Shown here: one piece after another, positions 33,377 to 40,753 of the stretch | Numbering within the stretch: the stretch's first letter is position 1 | How the letters are laid out: every line of letters starts with the position of its first letter | Origin: Candidatus Zhuqueibacterota bacterium | GTDB lineage: Bacteria; Zhuqueibacterota; Zhuqueibacteria; Residuimicrobiales; Oceaniaggregativiventaceae | Length of the DNA stretch: 40,753 nt | NCBI GenBank assembly: GCA_014728085.1 | Contig: WJMF01000052.1 | Span: 1-40,753, forward strand | Direction of reading: 5' to 3' | Made by a program: the position numbers and the translations under genes | The notes under the pieces: model-generated | Databases searched by the model: none | Told to the model about the DNA's origin: nothing | The model's input: the letters and a program-made list of their open reading frames with translations, nothing else

Positions 33377-34555
33377 ATGGATAAAAACCAGCGCGATCAC
33401 TATTTACAACTCTACAGAGATGGCTTGCTAAACAACACTCTGCCGTTCTGGATAAAAAGTGCTGTTGATTCGAAAGACGGTGGTTATCTGTTTTGTCTGG
33501 ACCGGGACGGCACAATCGTAAGCACGGATAAACCCATGTGGATCCACGGTCGATTCGTCTGGTTGCTCGCAACGCTTTACGATACAGTCGAAAAAAGAGA
33601 AGAATGGCTTGATCTGGCGCGCCATGGTATGGAATTTATCGATAAATACGGTTTTGATCAGGATGGCCGTATGTTTTTTATGGTGACCAAAAAGGGAAAA
33701 CCCCTGCGCAAGCGCCGTTACCTTTTTACGGAATCCTTTGCCGTGATTGCCATGGCTGCGTTGGCCAAAGCTACCGGCGACGCCAAATGGGCAAAGCGAG
33801 CCCTGGATCTTTTCAAACTGATTATCCATTATCATACAACGCCCGGCCTGTTACCACCCAAAATCATACCCGAAACACGTCAAGGCAAAGCCCTGGCCAT
33901 GCCCATGATTCTGATCGCAACTGCTCAGGTTCTGAGAACGGCCGTTTCCGATCCGGTTTGTGAAGAATGGATCGACAGATCGATTAAAGAGATCAAAACC
34001 GATTTTATGAGAGAAGAATTTTCAGCCGTAATCGAATCCACCGGTCCAAAAGGTGAATTCATGGATACCTTTGAAGGCAGAATGATCTGTCCCGGGCACG
34101 CCATCGAGGCCGGCTGGTTTATTCTGCATGAGGCCAAATGGCGCAACAACGATACTGCTCTCAGAGATATCGGATTAAAAATCCTCGAGTGGTCCTGGAA
34201 ATGGGGCTGGGACGAAAAACACGGTGGCATTCTATACTATCGCGATGCCAAAGGACATCCGCCGGCCGAATACTGGCACGATATGAAATTCTGGTGGCCG
34301 CAAAATGAAGCCGTTATCGCCACCCTGCTCGCCTATGAACTGACAAAAGATGAAAAGTATCTGCAATGGCATCAAATGGCGCATGACTGGGCCTATAAAC
34401 ACCTTCCCGATCCTGAATACGGAGAATGGTTCGGCTATTTACATCGCGATGGCACGATTTCTTCAACTCTGAAAGGCAATTATTGGAAAGGTCCTTTTCA
34501 TCTACCGCGAATGCAGCTCTATTGCTGGAAATTGCTTGAGGAACTGAAATTGTAA
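33377..34555 (+). CDS. AGE-family (N-acylglucosamine 2-epimerase-like) sugar epimerase/isomerase
   Basis: This 392-residue (alpha/alpha)6-barrel protein has the expected catalytic histidines: His241 in CPGHAIEAGW and His375 in GPFHLPRM. MWIHGRFVW (residues 54-62) and WWPQNEA (306-312) line the pocket. AGE-superfamily members interconvert N-acylhexosamines, or aldoses and ketoses such as mannose/fructose and cellobiose/glucosyl-mannose. No signal peptide is seen, so the reaction is cytoplasmic. An AGAGGATC SD precedes the ATG. It follows the UroD-like gene by 15 bp. A partner of the tagatose-epimerase-like enzyme in converting a released sugar is inferred from position. Confidence 0.9.
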   Translation: MDKNQRDHYLQLYRDGLLNNTLPFWIKSAVDSKDGGYLFCLDRDGTIVSTDKPMWIHGRFVWLLATLYDTVEKREEWLDLARHGMEFIDKYGFDQDGRMFFMVTKKGKPLRKRRYLFTESFAVIAMAALAKATGDAKWAKRALDLFKLIIHYHTTPGLLPPKIIPETRQGKALAMPMILIATAQVLRTAVSDPVCEEWIDRSIKEIKTDFMREEFSAVIESTGPKGEFMDTFEGRMICPGHAIEAGWFILHEAKWRNNDTALRDIGLKILEWSWKWGWDEKHGGILYYRDAKGHPPAEYWHDMKFWWPQNEAVIATLLAYELTKDEKYLQWHQMAHDWAYKHLPDPEYGEWFGYLHRDGTISSTLKGNYWKGPFHLPRMQLYCWKLLEELKL

Positions 34556-34609
34556 AAATCCGGTGTCTCACCGGAACAACAAGGTCGCAAAACGGAAAGG
34601 ATCCGTTAC

Positions 34610-36337
34610 ATGCAGTGGATCTGTGTTTTCCTGCTTTTACTTAATGGTATTGTAAACGCTCAATATGGAGATGTCTTATATTGCTTTGACTTTGGTGGAG
34701 CGTTTCAGGATGTTGAGCCGGGGTATACGGCCGTTTCGCGAGTTTATCACAGTCCCAGGTATTTATGGATCGACAATGTCAGGGAGATAGAGTATTATGA
34801 TTCAAAAAACCCCCTTTTAAAGGATTTTGTCAGCAGTGACAAGGGAGAATTTCGGGTCGGGCTGGATAATGGAACTTATTATATCACCTTCATCATGCAT
34901 GATGCCCGCTCGGAACACGGACCCTTTAGCATTTATATTCAGGATAGCCTGGTCTCCTCCGATATAAAAGTCGAGGCTTCTGACACGCTTTTTCTCTCCT
35001 TCCCTGCACGGATCGATAATCAGGTATTGAAAATCCGTTTGCTGTCGCCATCACATCAGGGATCGTTTATCCTGAACGGTTTGACCATCAGAGGCCAGGC
35101 CGGGAAATCCTTGAGGAAAATGTTCGAAAAAGCGCCGCCGGATCAGTTACCGACAGTCGATGAAGTTTTTAAAAAAGGGCTGGTTGACACCCGGCAAACC
35201 CTTAAAGCCTGTTGCGACTGGCTGCTGGCGCACAGATTGCCGAATGGCTTTCTTGGCGATTACGAACACGGAGAAAAGGGAACCCGATACTGGTGGTATA
35301 CTTCAGCCTACCCCATCCGTACCCTGTTGGCCGCGTATGATATATTTGGAGAAAAACACTATCTGAATGCAGTCACCCGGATTCTGGATAAGCTTGTTGA
35401 GGAACAACTACCGAATGGCGCCTGGCACCAGACTTATCGCAATAAACCTACTTCCAGTCTCGGTAAATCCGAGTTGGACAGCATCATGACCACCCAGTGG
35501 ATGAATCTGGCTGATATCGGCAGCATCGCAACAGCATTGGGCGTTTCAATTCAATATGTCGATGCTCAAAGAAAAGAAAAATATGAGCAATCCCTGAAGC
35601 GATTTTGTCGGGAATGGGCAATGCAGTGGCAACGGCCCTCCGGCGGCTTTACCAATGGCATGGAGAGCGGTGTGGCGAGAAAACGCGAATACAGCGTCGC
35701 CACAGCCACACAAACAGCAGCGTTCACAACCCTTTATTGCGCCGGCGGTGAAAAACAGTTCCTCAGTGTGGCTGAACGCGCTGCCTGGTTCCTGTTGCAG
35801 AATTGGAAGCAAGATGGCAGACCTGTTTCGCATGCCCACATCTCGGTTAAAGAGGGTGCCGTTTATGACCAACCCGTTACTCATTTTGGAGATAATTTTT
35901 ATTACAGCGACGGTATCTTGATGCTCTATCACCATACCGAGGATTCTCTTTTAAAGAATAAAATTGAACAGGTCTACGGATGGTATCTGAAAGGAGAAAA
36001 AGGTCTGCTTAATACTCTGGATAACCGTTCCTGGTTTCCCCTGCAGGACGCATGGAATAATTCAAAGACCGCCGGCATTCCTCTTGCTTTTCTCGTCTAC
36101 CAGCAAGCCTGCAATGATGCCGCTATAGATCGCGCTATTGCCATGTTCAAGCGCTTTTTATGTACACCCGCCTTTGCCCGGCGAATCGGCATCATGGTCG
36201 AAGACGCCGACCTGCCCCGGGGAAAACACAGCCTTCAAACATGGGCCGGTTGCAGTGTCTCTGCAACCGGATTTGCCGGCCTCAGCATCGCAGAAATGAT
36301 TAAACCGGGCGTGGTTTTTTTGTCACTGATAAAATAA
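34610..36337 (+). CDS. Secreted two-domain protein: malectin/CBM-like N-domain plus (alpha/alpha)-barrel, unknown activity
   Basis: This 575-residue protein has a signal peptide (MQWICVFLLLLNGIVNAQ). Residues about 22-165 look like a beta-sandwich with CFDFGG, EPGYTAVSRVY and FILNGLTIRG. This resembles the N-domain of rhamnogalacturonan-processing esterases/lyases (FDFG...PGYT pattern). The C-terminal part from about 190 is helical, with WWYTSAYPIRTLLAAYD, GAWHQTYR, SGGFTNGMESG and GDNFYYSDGILMLYHH, typical of six-hairpin glycosidases. I do not recognise a catalytic signature with certainty. AAAGGA precedes the ATG. It closes the plus-strand operon and is convergent with the GH51 gene; no terminator is visible in the 57-bp gap. 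Confidence 0.75.
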   Translation: MQWICVFLLLLNGIVNAQYGDVLYCFDFGGAFQDVEPGYTAVSRVYHSPRYLWIDNVREIEYYDSKNPLLKDFVSSDKGEFRVGLDNGTYYITFIMHDARSEHGPFSIYIQDSLVSSDIKVEASDTLFLSFPARIDNQVLKIRLLSPSHQGSFILNGLTIRGQAGKSLRKMFEKAPPDQLPTVDEVFKKGLVDTRQTLKACCDWLLAHRLPNGFLGDYEHGEKGTRYWWYTSAYPIRTLLAAYDIFGEKHYLNAVTRILDKLVEEQLPNGAWHQTYRNKPTSSLGKSELDSIMTTQWMNLADIGSIATALGVSIQYVDAQRKEKYEQSLKRFCREWAMQWQRPSGGFTNGMESGVARKREYSVATATQTAAFTTLYCAGGEKQFLSVAERAAWFLLQNWKQDGRPVSHAHISVKEGAVYDQPVTHFGDNFYYSDGILMLYHHTEDSLLKNKIEQVYGWYLKGEKGLLNTLDNRSWFPLQDAWNNSKTAGIPLAFLVYQQACNDAAIDRAIAMFKRFLCTPAFARRIGIMVEDADLPRGKHSLQTWAGCSVSATGFAGLSIAEMIKPGVVFLSLIK

Positions 36338-36394
36338 ATCCTTTGCCCTTCAAATCCCCTGCATAACGTTTTCAACAAAGCAAAATTGAATCAT

Positions 36395-37939
36395 CTAATA
36401 GAGGTCGAGGACAGCGATCGATTTTGAGGGTAAATCGATTATCACCTCTCCCGCTTCCAATTGAGCTCCACCAAAAGCTGTGGGTTTTACCACGTCGGGT
36501 TTTTCAAAAGTATTATGACTGCTGATCTCGCCCGCTGTCAATATTCTGCCGTTGACGGACTTTGCCGTTTGGCCGGAAATTTTGCAGCGAACTCTTCGAG
36601 GCTTGTGCGGATCGACATTGCAGAATGACACGGTAATGCTGCCGTTTTGTTGTTTGCTGGCTGATGCACTGACGGCTTGAATCGCTTCTCCGTTCATCTT
36701 GTACGAGCCGGAATCAAAGGAAACCGGCAACATCCTGGCATTTTGATGATTTTTAAACAGCTCGAACACCCAATAGGTCGGCGTCAGGATCATCCCGTCC
36801 TTTTGCGTCAGAATCATGGATTGCAGTACATTTACCGTCTGGGCAATATTGGCCATCCGCACCCGGTCGCAGTGTTTGTGAAAAATGTGTAATGTCAATG
36901 CCGCCACCATGGCATCGCGCATGGTGTTTTGCTGATAAAGAAAACCGGGATTTGTACCGGGCTCCACTTCGTGCCAGGTCCCCCATTCGTCGACCATTAA
37001 TCCAATGCGTTTTTCCGGATCATATTTGTCCATAATCGTGGAATGCCGTTGAATGAGGTCATCGATATGCAGGGCTTTTTTCAACGTTGTGAAATATTCT
37101 GCTTCTGTGAATTGTGTTGCCGATCCCTTGTCTTGCCATGTCCCGGTTACAGTGTAATAATGAAAGGAGAGACCGTGCATTCGGCCGGCAGCCTCCCGCA
37201 TGAGGACCTCCGTCCAGTCGTAATCGTCGTTATAAGATCCGCAAGCGATTTTGAAGAGTTTGTTTCCGGAGAAATTTCTCAGGTAGGTCTGATAGCGCTT
37301 GTATAAATCCGCATAATATTGCGGACGCATATTGCCGCCGCAGCCCCAGTTCTCATTTCCCACGCCCCAGAATCTGACATTCCAGGGTTTATCGCGTCCA
37401 TTTCGGCGCCGCCAATCGGCCATAGGACTCTTGCCGTCAAAAGTGATATACTCCACCCACTCTTGCATCTCTTTAACCTCTCCACTGCCGACATTACCGC
37501 AAATGTAGGGTTCACAGCCGAGCTGCCCGCATAAATCGAGGAATTCATGCGTTCCGAAATGGTTATTCTCGGAGACGCCACCCCAGTGTGTATTGATCAT
37601 GGATGGGCGCTGTTCATAAGGGCCGATGCCGTCCTTCCAGTGATATTCATCGGCAAAGCAACCACCGGGCCAGCGCAGTACCGGAACAGAGAGCTGTTTT
37701 AACGATTCTACAACATCATTTCGAATTCCACGCGTATTGGGTATCTCCGAATCCAATCCAACCCAAAATCCTTCATAAATACATCTGCCCAAATGTTCGG
37801 AAAAATGGCCATAAATATCGGCATTGATTTCCTGCGTTCCCAAATTAGCATAAATCTCCATAGACAATTCCTCATCATTCGTTCCAGCCGTAACGGACCA
37901 GGTACACAGAGATATTACTAAAAGAATAATGGTTCTCAT
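36395..37939 (-). CDS. GH51 alpha-L-arabinofuranosidase, secreted
   Basis: This 514-residue glycosidase has a signal peptide (about 19 residues, SVTAGT region). GNENWG contains the acid/base Glu196, and VDEWGTWHE carries the nucleophile Glu318. [13 protein letters not shown] is another GH51 hallmark, and a C-terminal beta-sandwich follows. GH51 enzymes release terminal alpha-L-arabinofuranose from arabinans and arabinoxylans by retention. Many GH51 enzymes are cytoplasmic, so the signal peptide is notable. AGGAGG precedes the ATG by about 6 nt. It is the last gene of the sulfatase-dehydrogenase-GH51 operon, 64 bp after the dehydrogenase gene. Confidence 0.93.
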   Translation of the reverse strand: MRTIILLVISLCTWSVTAGTNDEELSMEIYANLGTQEINADIYGHFSEHLGRCIYEGFWVGLDSEIPNTRGIRNDVVESLKQLSVPVLRWPGGCFADEYHWKDGIGPYEQRPSMINTHWGGVSENNHFGTHEFLDLCGQLGCEPYICGNVGSGEVKEMQEWVEYITFDGKSPMADWRRRNGRDKPWNVRFWGVGNENWGCGGNMRPQYYADLYKRYQTYLRNFSGNKLFKIACGSYNDDYDWTEVLMREAAGRMHGLSFHYYTVTGTWQDKGSATQFTEAEYFTTLKKALHIDDLIQRHSTIMDKYDPEKRIGLMVDEWGTWHEVEPGTNPGFLYQQNTMRDAMVAALTLHIFHKHCDRVRMANIAQTVNVLQSMILTQKDGMILTPTYWVFELFKNHQNARMLPVSFDSGSYKMNGEAIQAVSASASKQQNGSITVSFCNVDPHKPRRVRCKISGQTAKSVNGRILTAGEISSHNTFEKPDVVKPTAFGGAQLEAGEVIIDLPSKSIAVLDLY

Positions 37940-38003
37940 AGCTATCCTCCTGTGAACAGACCCTTGAAAATACTTTGGTAGAAAAAACGCTTAAAAAGTG
38001 TAA

Positions 38004-39065
38004 TCACTTTGTCAAATCCAAAACGATCTTGAGTATCTGTTGCGGATAGTTGTCGAGCAATTCAAAAGCGGACATGGCCCTGGAAACGGGCAGAATTTTG
38101 GTGATCAGAGCATCGGGATCAAGAGTACCCGCTGCCAGCGCCTTGCCGGCCTCACCGAATTCACCATGACTGACCCGGGAGGCAATAATTTGCCCTTCTT
38201 TCCAGATGAGTTCTTTAAACACCACAGGAGCAGGATCATCTGCGAGTCCCAGAACACAAACGGTTCCCCGGCCGCGAATCGCCTGTATGCATCCGCGTAT
38301 CGGATTGGGGCGATCCGGTACGATTTGAGCATGCCCAACCGCCTCAAAGGCAATGTCCACTCCCTCGCCGCCGGTTTCCTTGCGGATAATCTGCATGGGA
38401 TCCTCTCGCTGAAGCAGTACAGGAATGATTGTCTTGTCGTAACGGCGCGCGATTTGTAAACGCTCTTCTATTATATCGACCATAAAAATCGGCTTTTGAT
38501 TGCGGGTCCTGACGGCCTGGGCAATGGAATGGCCTATTCTGCCTCCTCCCCATATCAATACCGTATCTTCCGGTTGTAACCCGGCCCGGTTACAGGCATG
38601 AAAACCGATGGAATACATTTCAATCAGAGCGGCGTGATGTAAGGGTATGCGTTTGTCCAGTTTATAAACCATGGATGCATCTGCAGCAACATATTGGGCA
38701 AAGCCGCCATTCATATCGACGCCCAAAAGTTTCAGAGAGGTACAGGCGGAATAAAATCCTCTGCCGCAGGCAACACATTGACCGCAGGGTATAATCGGAT
38801 CCACGGTAACGTGATCGCCGTACCCGAGATTCTTAACCTCTCCTCCGACGCGTTCGATAACGCCGGCAAATTCATGTCCCTGGGCAAAGGGAATGGGAGT
38901 ACGCGGATCAAAGTCCCCCTTGAATATATGCTGATCGCTACCACAAATGCCGGTATAATGTACCCGAACCAGGACCTGTTTGTTTGAGATGTCGGGTTTG
39001 GGCAGTTGCTTCCACTGAATATTGCCGTAAGGTCCCAGAACGGCCGCCATCATATTCTCATTCAT
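38004..39065 (-). CDS. Zinc-dependent alcohol/polyol dehydrogenase (MDR family)
   Basis: This 353-residue medium-chain dehydrogenase has catalytic zinc ligands Cys41 (GICGSDQH) and His64-Glu65 (QGHE). A structural zinc lobe CGQCVACGRGFYSAC follows, then a Rossmann NAD(P)-binding motif in VLIWGGGRIGHSIAQ. Sorbitol, L-threonine and sugar/galactitol dehydrogenases share this layout; the substrate is likely a polyol or sugar in this locus. ATG 39065 begins one base after the sulfatase stop (TAGC ATG), with TGGAG about 8 nt upstream in the end of that gene, so it is tightly coupled. A longer reading to 39110 lies inside the sulfatase gene and is not believed. Confidence 0.92.
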   Translation of the reverse strand: MNENMMAAVLGPYGNIQWKQLPKPDISNKQVLVRVHYTGICGSDQHIFKGDFDPRTPIPFAQGHEFAGVIERVGGEVKNLGYGDHVTVDPIIPCGQCVACGRGFYSACTSLKLLGVDMNGGFAQYVAADASMVYKLDKRIPLHHAALIEMYSIGFHACNRAGLQPEDTVLIWGGGRIGHSIAQAVRTRNQKPIFMVDIIEERLQIARRYDKTIIPVLLQREDPMQIIRKETGGEGVDIAFEAVGHAQIVPDRPNPIRGCIQAIRGRGTVCVLGLADDPAPVVFKELIWKEGQIIASRVSHGEFGEAGKALAAGTLDPDALITKILPVSRAMSAFELLDNYPQQILKIVLDLTK

Positions 39066-39066
39066 G

Positions 39067-40581
39067 CTATTCACTCCACAATTCAGGATCAAGAGGATCT
39101 CTGGTATCATTAAATTGTTGTCGTAATGTTTCCAGATCGCGTTTCAACTTTGCAACAAGATGCCGGTAATCCGGATTGTCATATTGATTCTCCAGTTCAT
39201 TCGGATCGGTTCTCAGATCATACAATTCCCAGCAGCGTTCAGGTGAATGGCCCATTTGCACCAGGCCATAATAGTAGATCAATTTATACCGTTGTGTGCG
39301 GATACCGTAATGAGCCGGGCGCTCGGGTTGATGCATCCAGTAATGGTAATACATGGCTTGACGCCAGTTTTTTGGTGAACGGCCCTGCAAATTTTGACGA
39401 AAACTCGATCCCTGCATGGAATCGGGAATGTGAATACCGGCATAATCGAGAAACAGGCCGGCAAAATCGATATTCAGAATAATATCCCCGATTGTCGAAC
39501 CGGCTGCAATTTCTCCGGGATAACGAATGACAAAAGGCATGCGCATGGATTGCTCGAGCATAAAGCGCTTATCGAACAGGTTATGTTCGCCGAGAAAATA
39601 TCCCTGATCGGACGTATAAATGACTACCGTATTCTCGCGCAGATTATTCTCGTCGAGATAATCGAGCAAGCGACCGATGTTGTCATCAATACCGGCAACC
39701 GCACGCAGATAATCCTTTATAAATTTTTGATACGTTGCCTTTAAAAGAGTCTTTTCATCCGCTTTATCCGTTATCGAAAGCCGTGGCGGTGGATAGCGTT
39801 CGGGATTATTCAGATACCTTTGCGCCAAAATCTGCAGCGGCCAGCCTTCAAACCGCTTGCCCACCGGACTCGAAGGCCGGTAAAGGTCCTGTGGTTCAGG
39901 GATATGGACGTTGGCGAGCAAATCGCGATAACGGTCATGACTGTAGAACGGTTCATGGACAGCTTTGAAATGACACATCAGACAAAACGGAGAGCTTGAG
40001 TTTTTTCTCTGCTGCAGCCATTGCAAAGACTGATCCGTGATAACATCAGTCGAATGTCCCTTTACCTCTATCCCCTCGCCCTGCCAGTCTTTTCCGGCCT
40101 GATAAAATACCGGATCGTGATACCTGCCCTGCCGACGTAAAACACTGTAATAATCAAATCCCTCTGGTCGTTCTTTCAGATGCCACTTGCCGATAACGGC
40201 GGTCTCATAACCGTTTTCTCTCAAAAGTTTGGCGACATGCTTCCGCTCCGGTACAAGCCTCCCGTCCAGACGCTTTGCGCCATGAATATGGCTGTATTGG
40301 CCGGTTAAAATGGTTGCCCGGCTGGGGACACAGATGGAATTGGTACAAAAACAGTTCTGCAGCAAAGCGCCCTCGGAGCGTAACCGATCTATATTTTCCG
40401 TTGGTGTATAAGGCTGCAGACGGGAGCCATAACATCCCCATGCCTGACTGGTGTGGTCATCAGCCATGATGAACAATATATTGGGGGGCCTGGATTCAGC
40501 TTTGCGGCAGTTCAGGGTGTGCAAGAACACAGCAGACGGGGCTGCCGATAGCGACAACTCTAAAAATTTTCTTCGATTCAT
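39067..40581 (-). CDS. Type I sulfatase with Tat-type signal
   Basis: This 504-residue sulfatase opens with MNRRKFLEL, a twin-arginine signal, followed by a hydrophobic stretch. The sulfatase signature ICVPSRATILTG contains Cys84, the residue converted to formylglycine in C-x-P-S-R. Asp41 and Asp42 are metal ligands, and TSDQGYFLGEHN supplies others. It removes sulfate esters from a carbohydrate and would be exported folded. The formylglycine-generating enzyme or anSME needed for activation is not in the window. The start at 40581 fits the signal; the upstream frame to 40698 lacks a plausible N-terminus and overlaps the promoter. It is the first gene of the operon with the dehydrogenase and GH51 genes. 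Confidence 0.93.
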   Translation of the reverse strand: MNRRKFLELSLSAAPSAVFLHTLNCRKAESRPPNILFIMADDHTSQAWGCYGSRLQPYTPTENIDRLRSEGALLQNCFCTNSICVPSRATILTGQYSHIHGAKRLDGRLVPERKHVAKLLRENGYETAVIGKWHLKERPEGFDYYSVLRRQGRYHDPVFYQAGKDWQGEGIEVKGHSTDVITDQSLQWLQQRKNSSSPFCLMCHFKAVHEPFYSHDRYRDLLANVHIPEPQDLYRPSSPVGKRFEGWPLQILAQRYLNNPERYPPPRLSITDKADEKTLLKATYQKFIKDYLRAVAGIDDNIGRLLDYLDENNLRENTVVIYTSDQGYFLGEHNLFDKRFMLEQSMRMPFVIRYPGEIAAGSTIGDIILNIDFAGLFLDYAGIHIPDSMQGSSFRQNLQGRSPKNWRQAMYYHYWMHQPERPAHYGIRTQRYKLIYYYGLVQMGHSPERCWELYDLRTDPNELENQYDNPDYRHLVAKLKRDLETLRQQFNDTRDPLDPELWSE

Positions 40582-40707
40582 ATTCACCAACCATTGTTTG
40601 TAATACATATGTATAGGGAATCGAAAAATGTTTACATGACTGCTTTCCCTCTTTTGCAAAGATGATTCGGCGGATGAAAAAAAATCAAACCGAACCAAAT
40701 AGAATTC

Positions 40708-40741
40708 ATTATAATATAACAGGAAAAACGTTATATATCAA
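40708..40741 (-). promoter_or_regulatory. Sigma-70-like promoter of the sulfatase operon
   Basis: On the minus strand, TTGATA (40736-40741), a 17-bp spacer and TATATT (40713-40718) form a strong promoter. An overlapping TATAAT at 40708-40713 is an alternative -10. The leader would be about 125 nt to the ATG at 40581. Confidence 0.55.
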
Positions 40742-40753
40742 CCCGTTAATATA

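Noticed and set aside
36338-36394. Terminator between the two convergent sugar operons
   Set aside because: No inverted repeat with a T tract is visible in the 57-bp gap.
39066-39110. 15-residue extension of the dehydrogenase
   Set aside because: It lies within the sulfatase coding region; ATG 39065 has an SD and directly follows the sulfatase stop.
40582-40698. 39-residue N-terminal extension of the sulfatase
   Set aside because: The extension has no SD, overlaps the promoter region and would bury the twin-arginine signal MNRRKF.

Overview
This window looks like a chromosomal segment of a Gram-negative, saccharolytic bacterium. The evidence is the set of Sec and lipoprotein signal peptides, the secreted glycan-active enzymes, strong AGGAG-type ribosome binding sites with some TTG/GTG starts, and sigma-70-like promoters. 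There is no SusC/SusD pair and no Bacteroidetes-type promoter motif. The gene mix (GH51, GH20, a Tat-targeted sulfatase, beta-helix enzymes, SelB, a bacterial SUI1/YciH protein) would suit an FCB-group relative such as KSB1 or Calditrichota, but that placement is inference. I found no rRNA, tRNA, insertion sequence, phage module or CRISPR array.

Region 1 (1-2882, minus strand) is a compact operon: EamA transporter, SAM methyltransferase, SASA-type esterase lipoprotein and a two-helix membrane protein cut by the window edge. Region 2 (3141-7472) holds an MBL-fold hydrolase convergent with an HpcH/HpaI aldolase. The aldolase is divergent from an MFS transporter fused to HEAT repeats.

Region 3 (7511-17464, minus strand) runs in transcription order: a 14-codon leader ORF, FAH-family hydrolase, GH20 hexosaminidase, SUI1/YciH, THUMP RNA methyltransferase, serine hydrolase, voltage-gated-type K+ channel with a zinc ribbon, C69 peptidase and a CoA-disulfide-reductase-like flavoprotein. 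Region 4 (17520-22382) holds an FGGY sugar kinase and an alpha/beta hydrolase on the plus strand, facing a DUF1080 lipoprotein and an MFS transporter on the minus strand. Region 5 (22420-26383) holds selB and a coiled-coil lipoprotein. A near-perfect hairpin separates them from a secreted protein built from alternating tandem repeats.

Region 6 (26745-40741) is the most coherent carbohydrate locus. A plus-strand operon encodes two paralogous beta-helix proteins flanking a tagatose/psicose-epimerase-type enzyme, then a uroporphyrinogen-decarboxylase-like protein, an AGE-family epimerase and an unassigned secreted two-domain protein. A convergent minus-strand operon encodes a sulfatase, a zinc alcohol/polyol dehydrogenase and a secreted GH51 arabinofuranosidase. 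My reading is that the secreted enzymes trim a sulfated, arabinose- or deoxysugar-containing polysaccharide and the cytoplasmic epimerases and dehydrogenase convert the sugars released. The beta-helix/epimerase/UroD-like/AGE/unknown operon is the best candidate for an undescribed system; its substrate cannot be read from the sequence.
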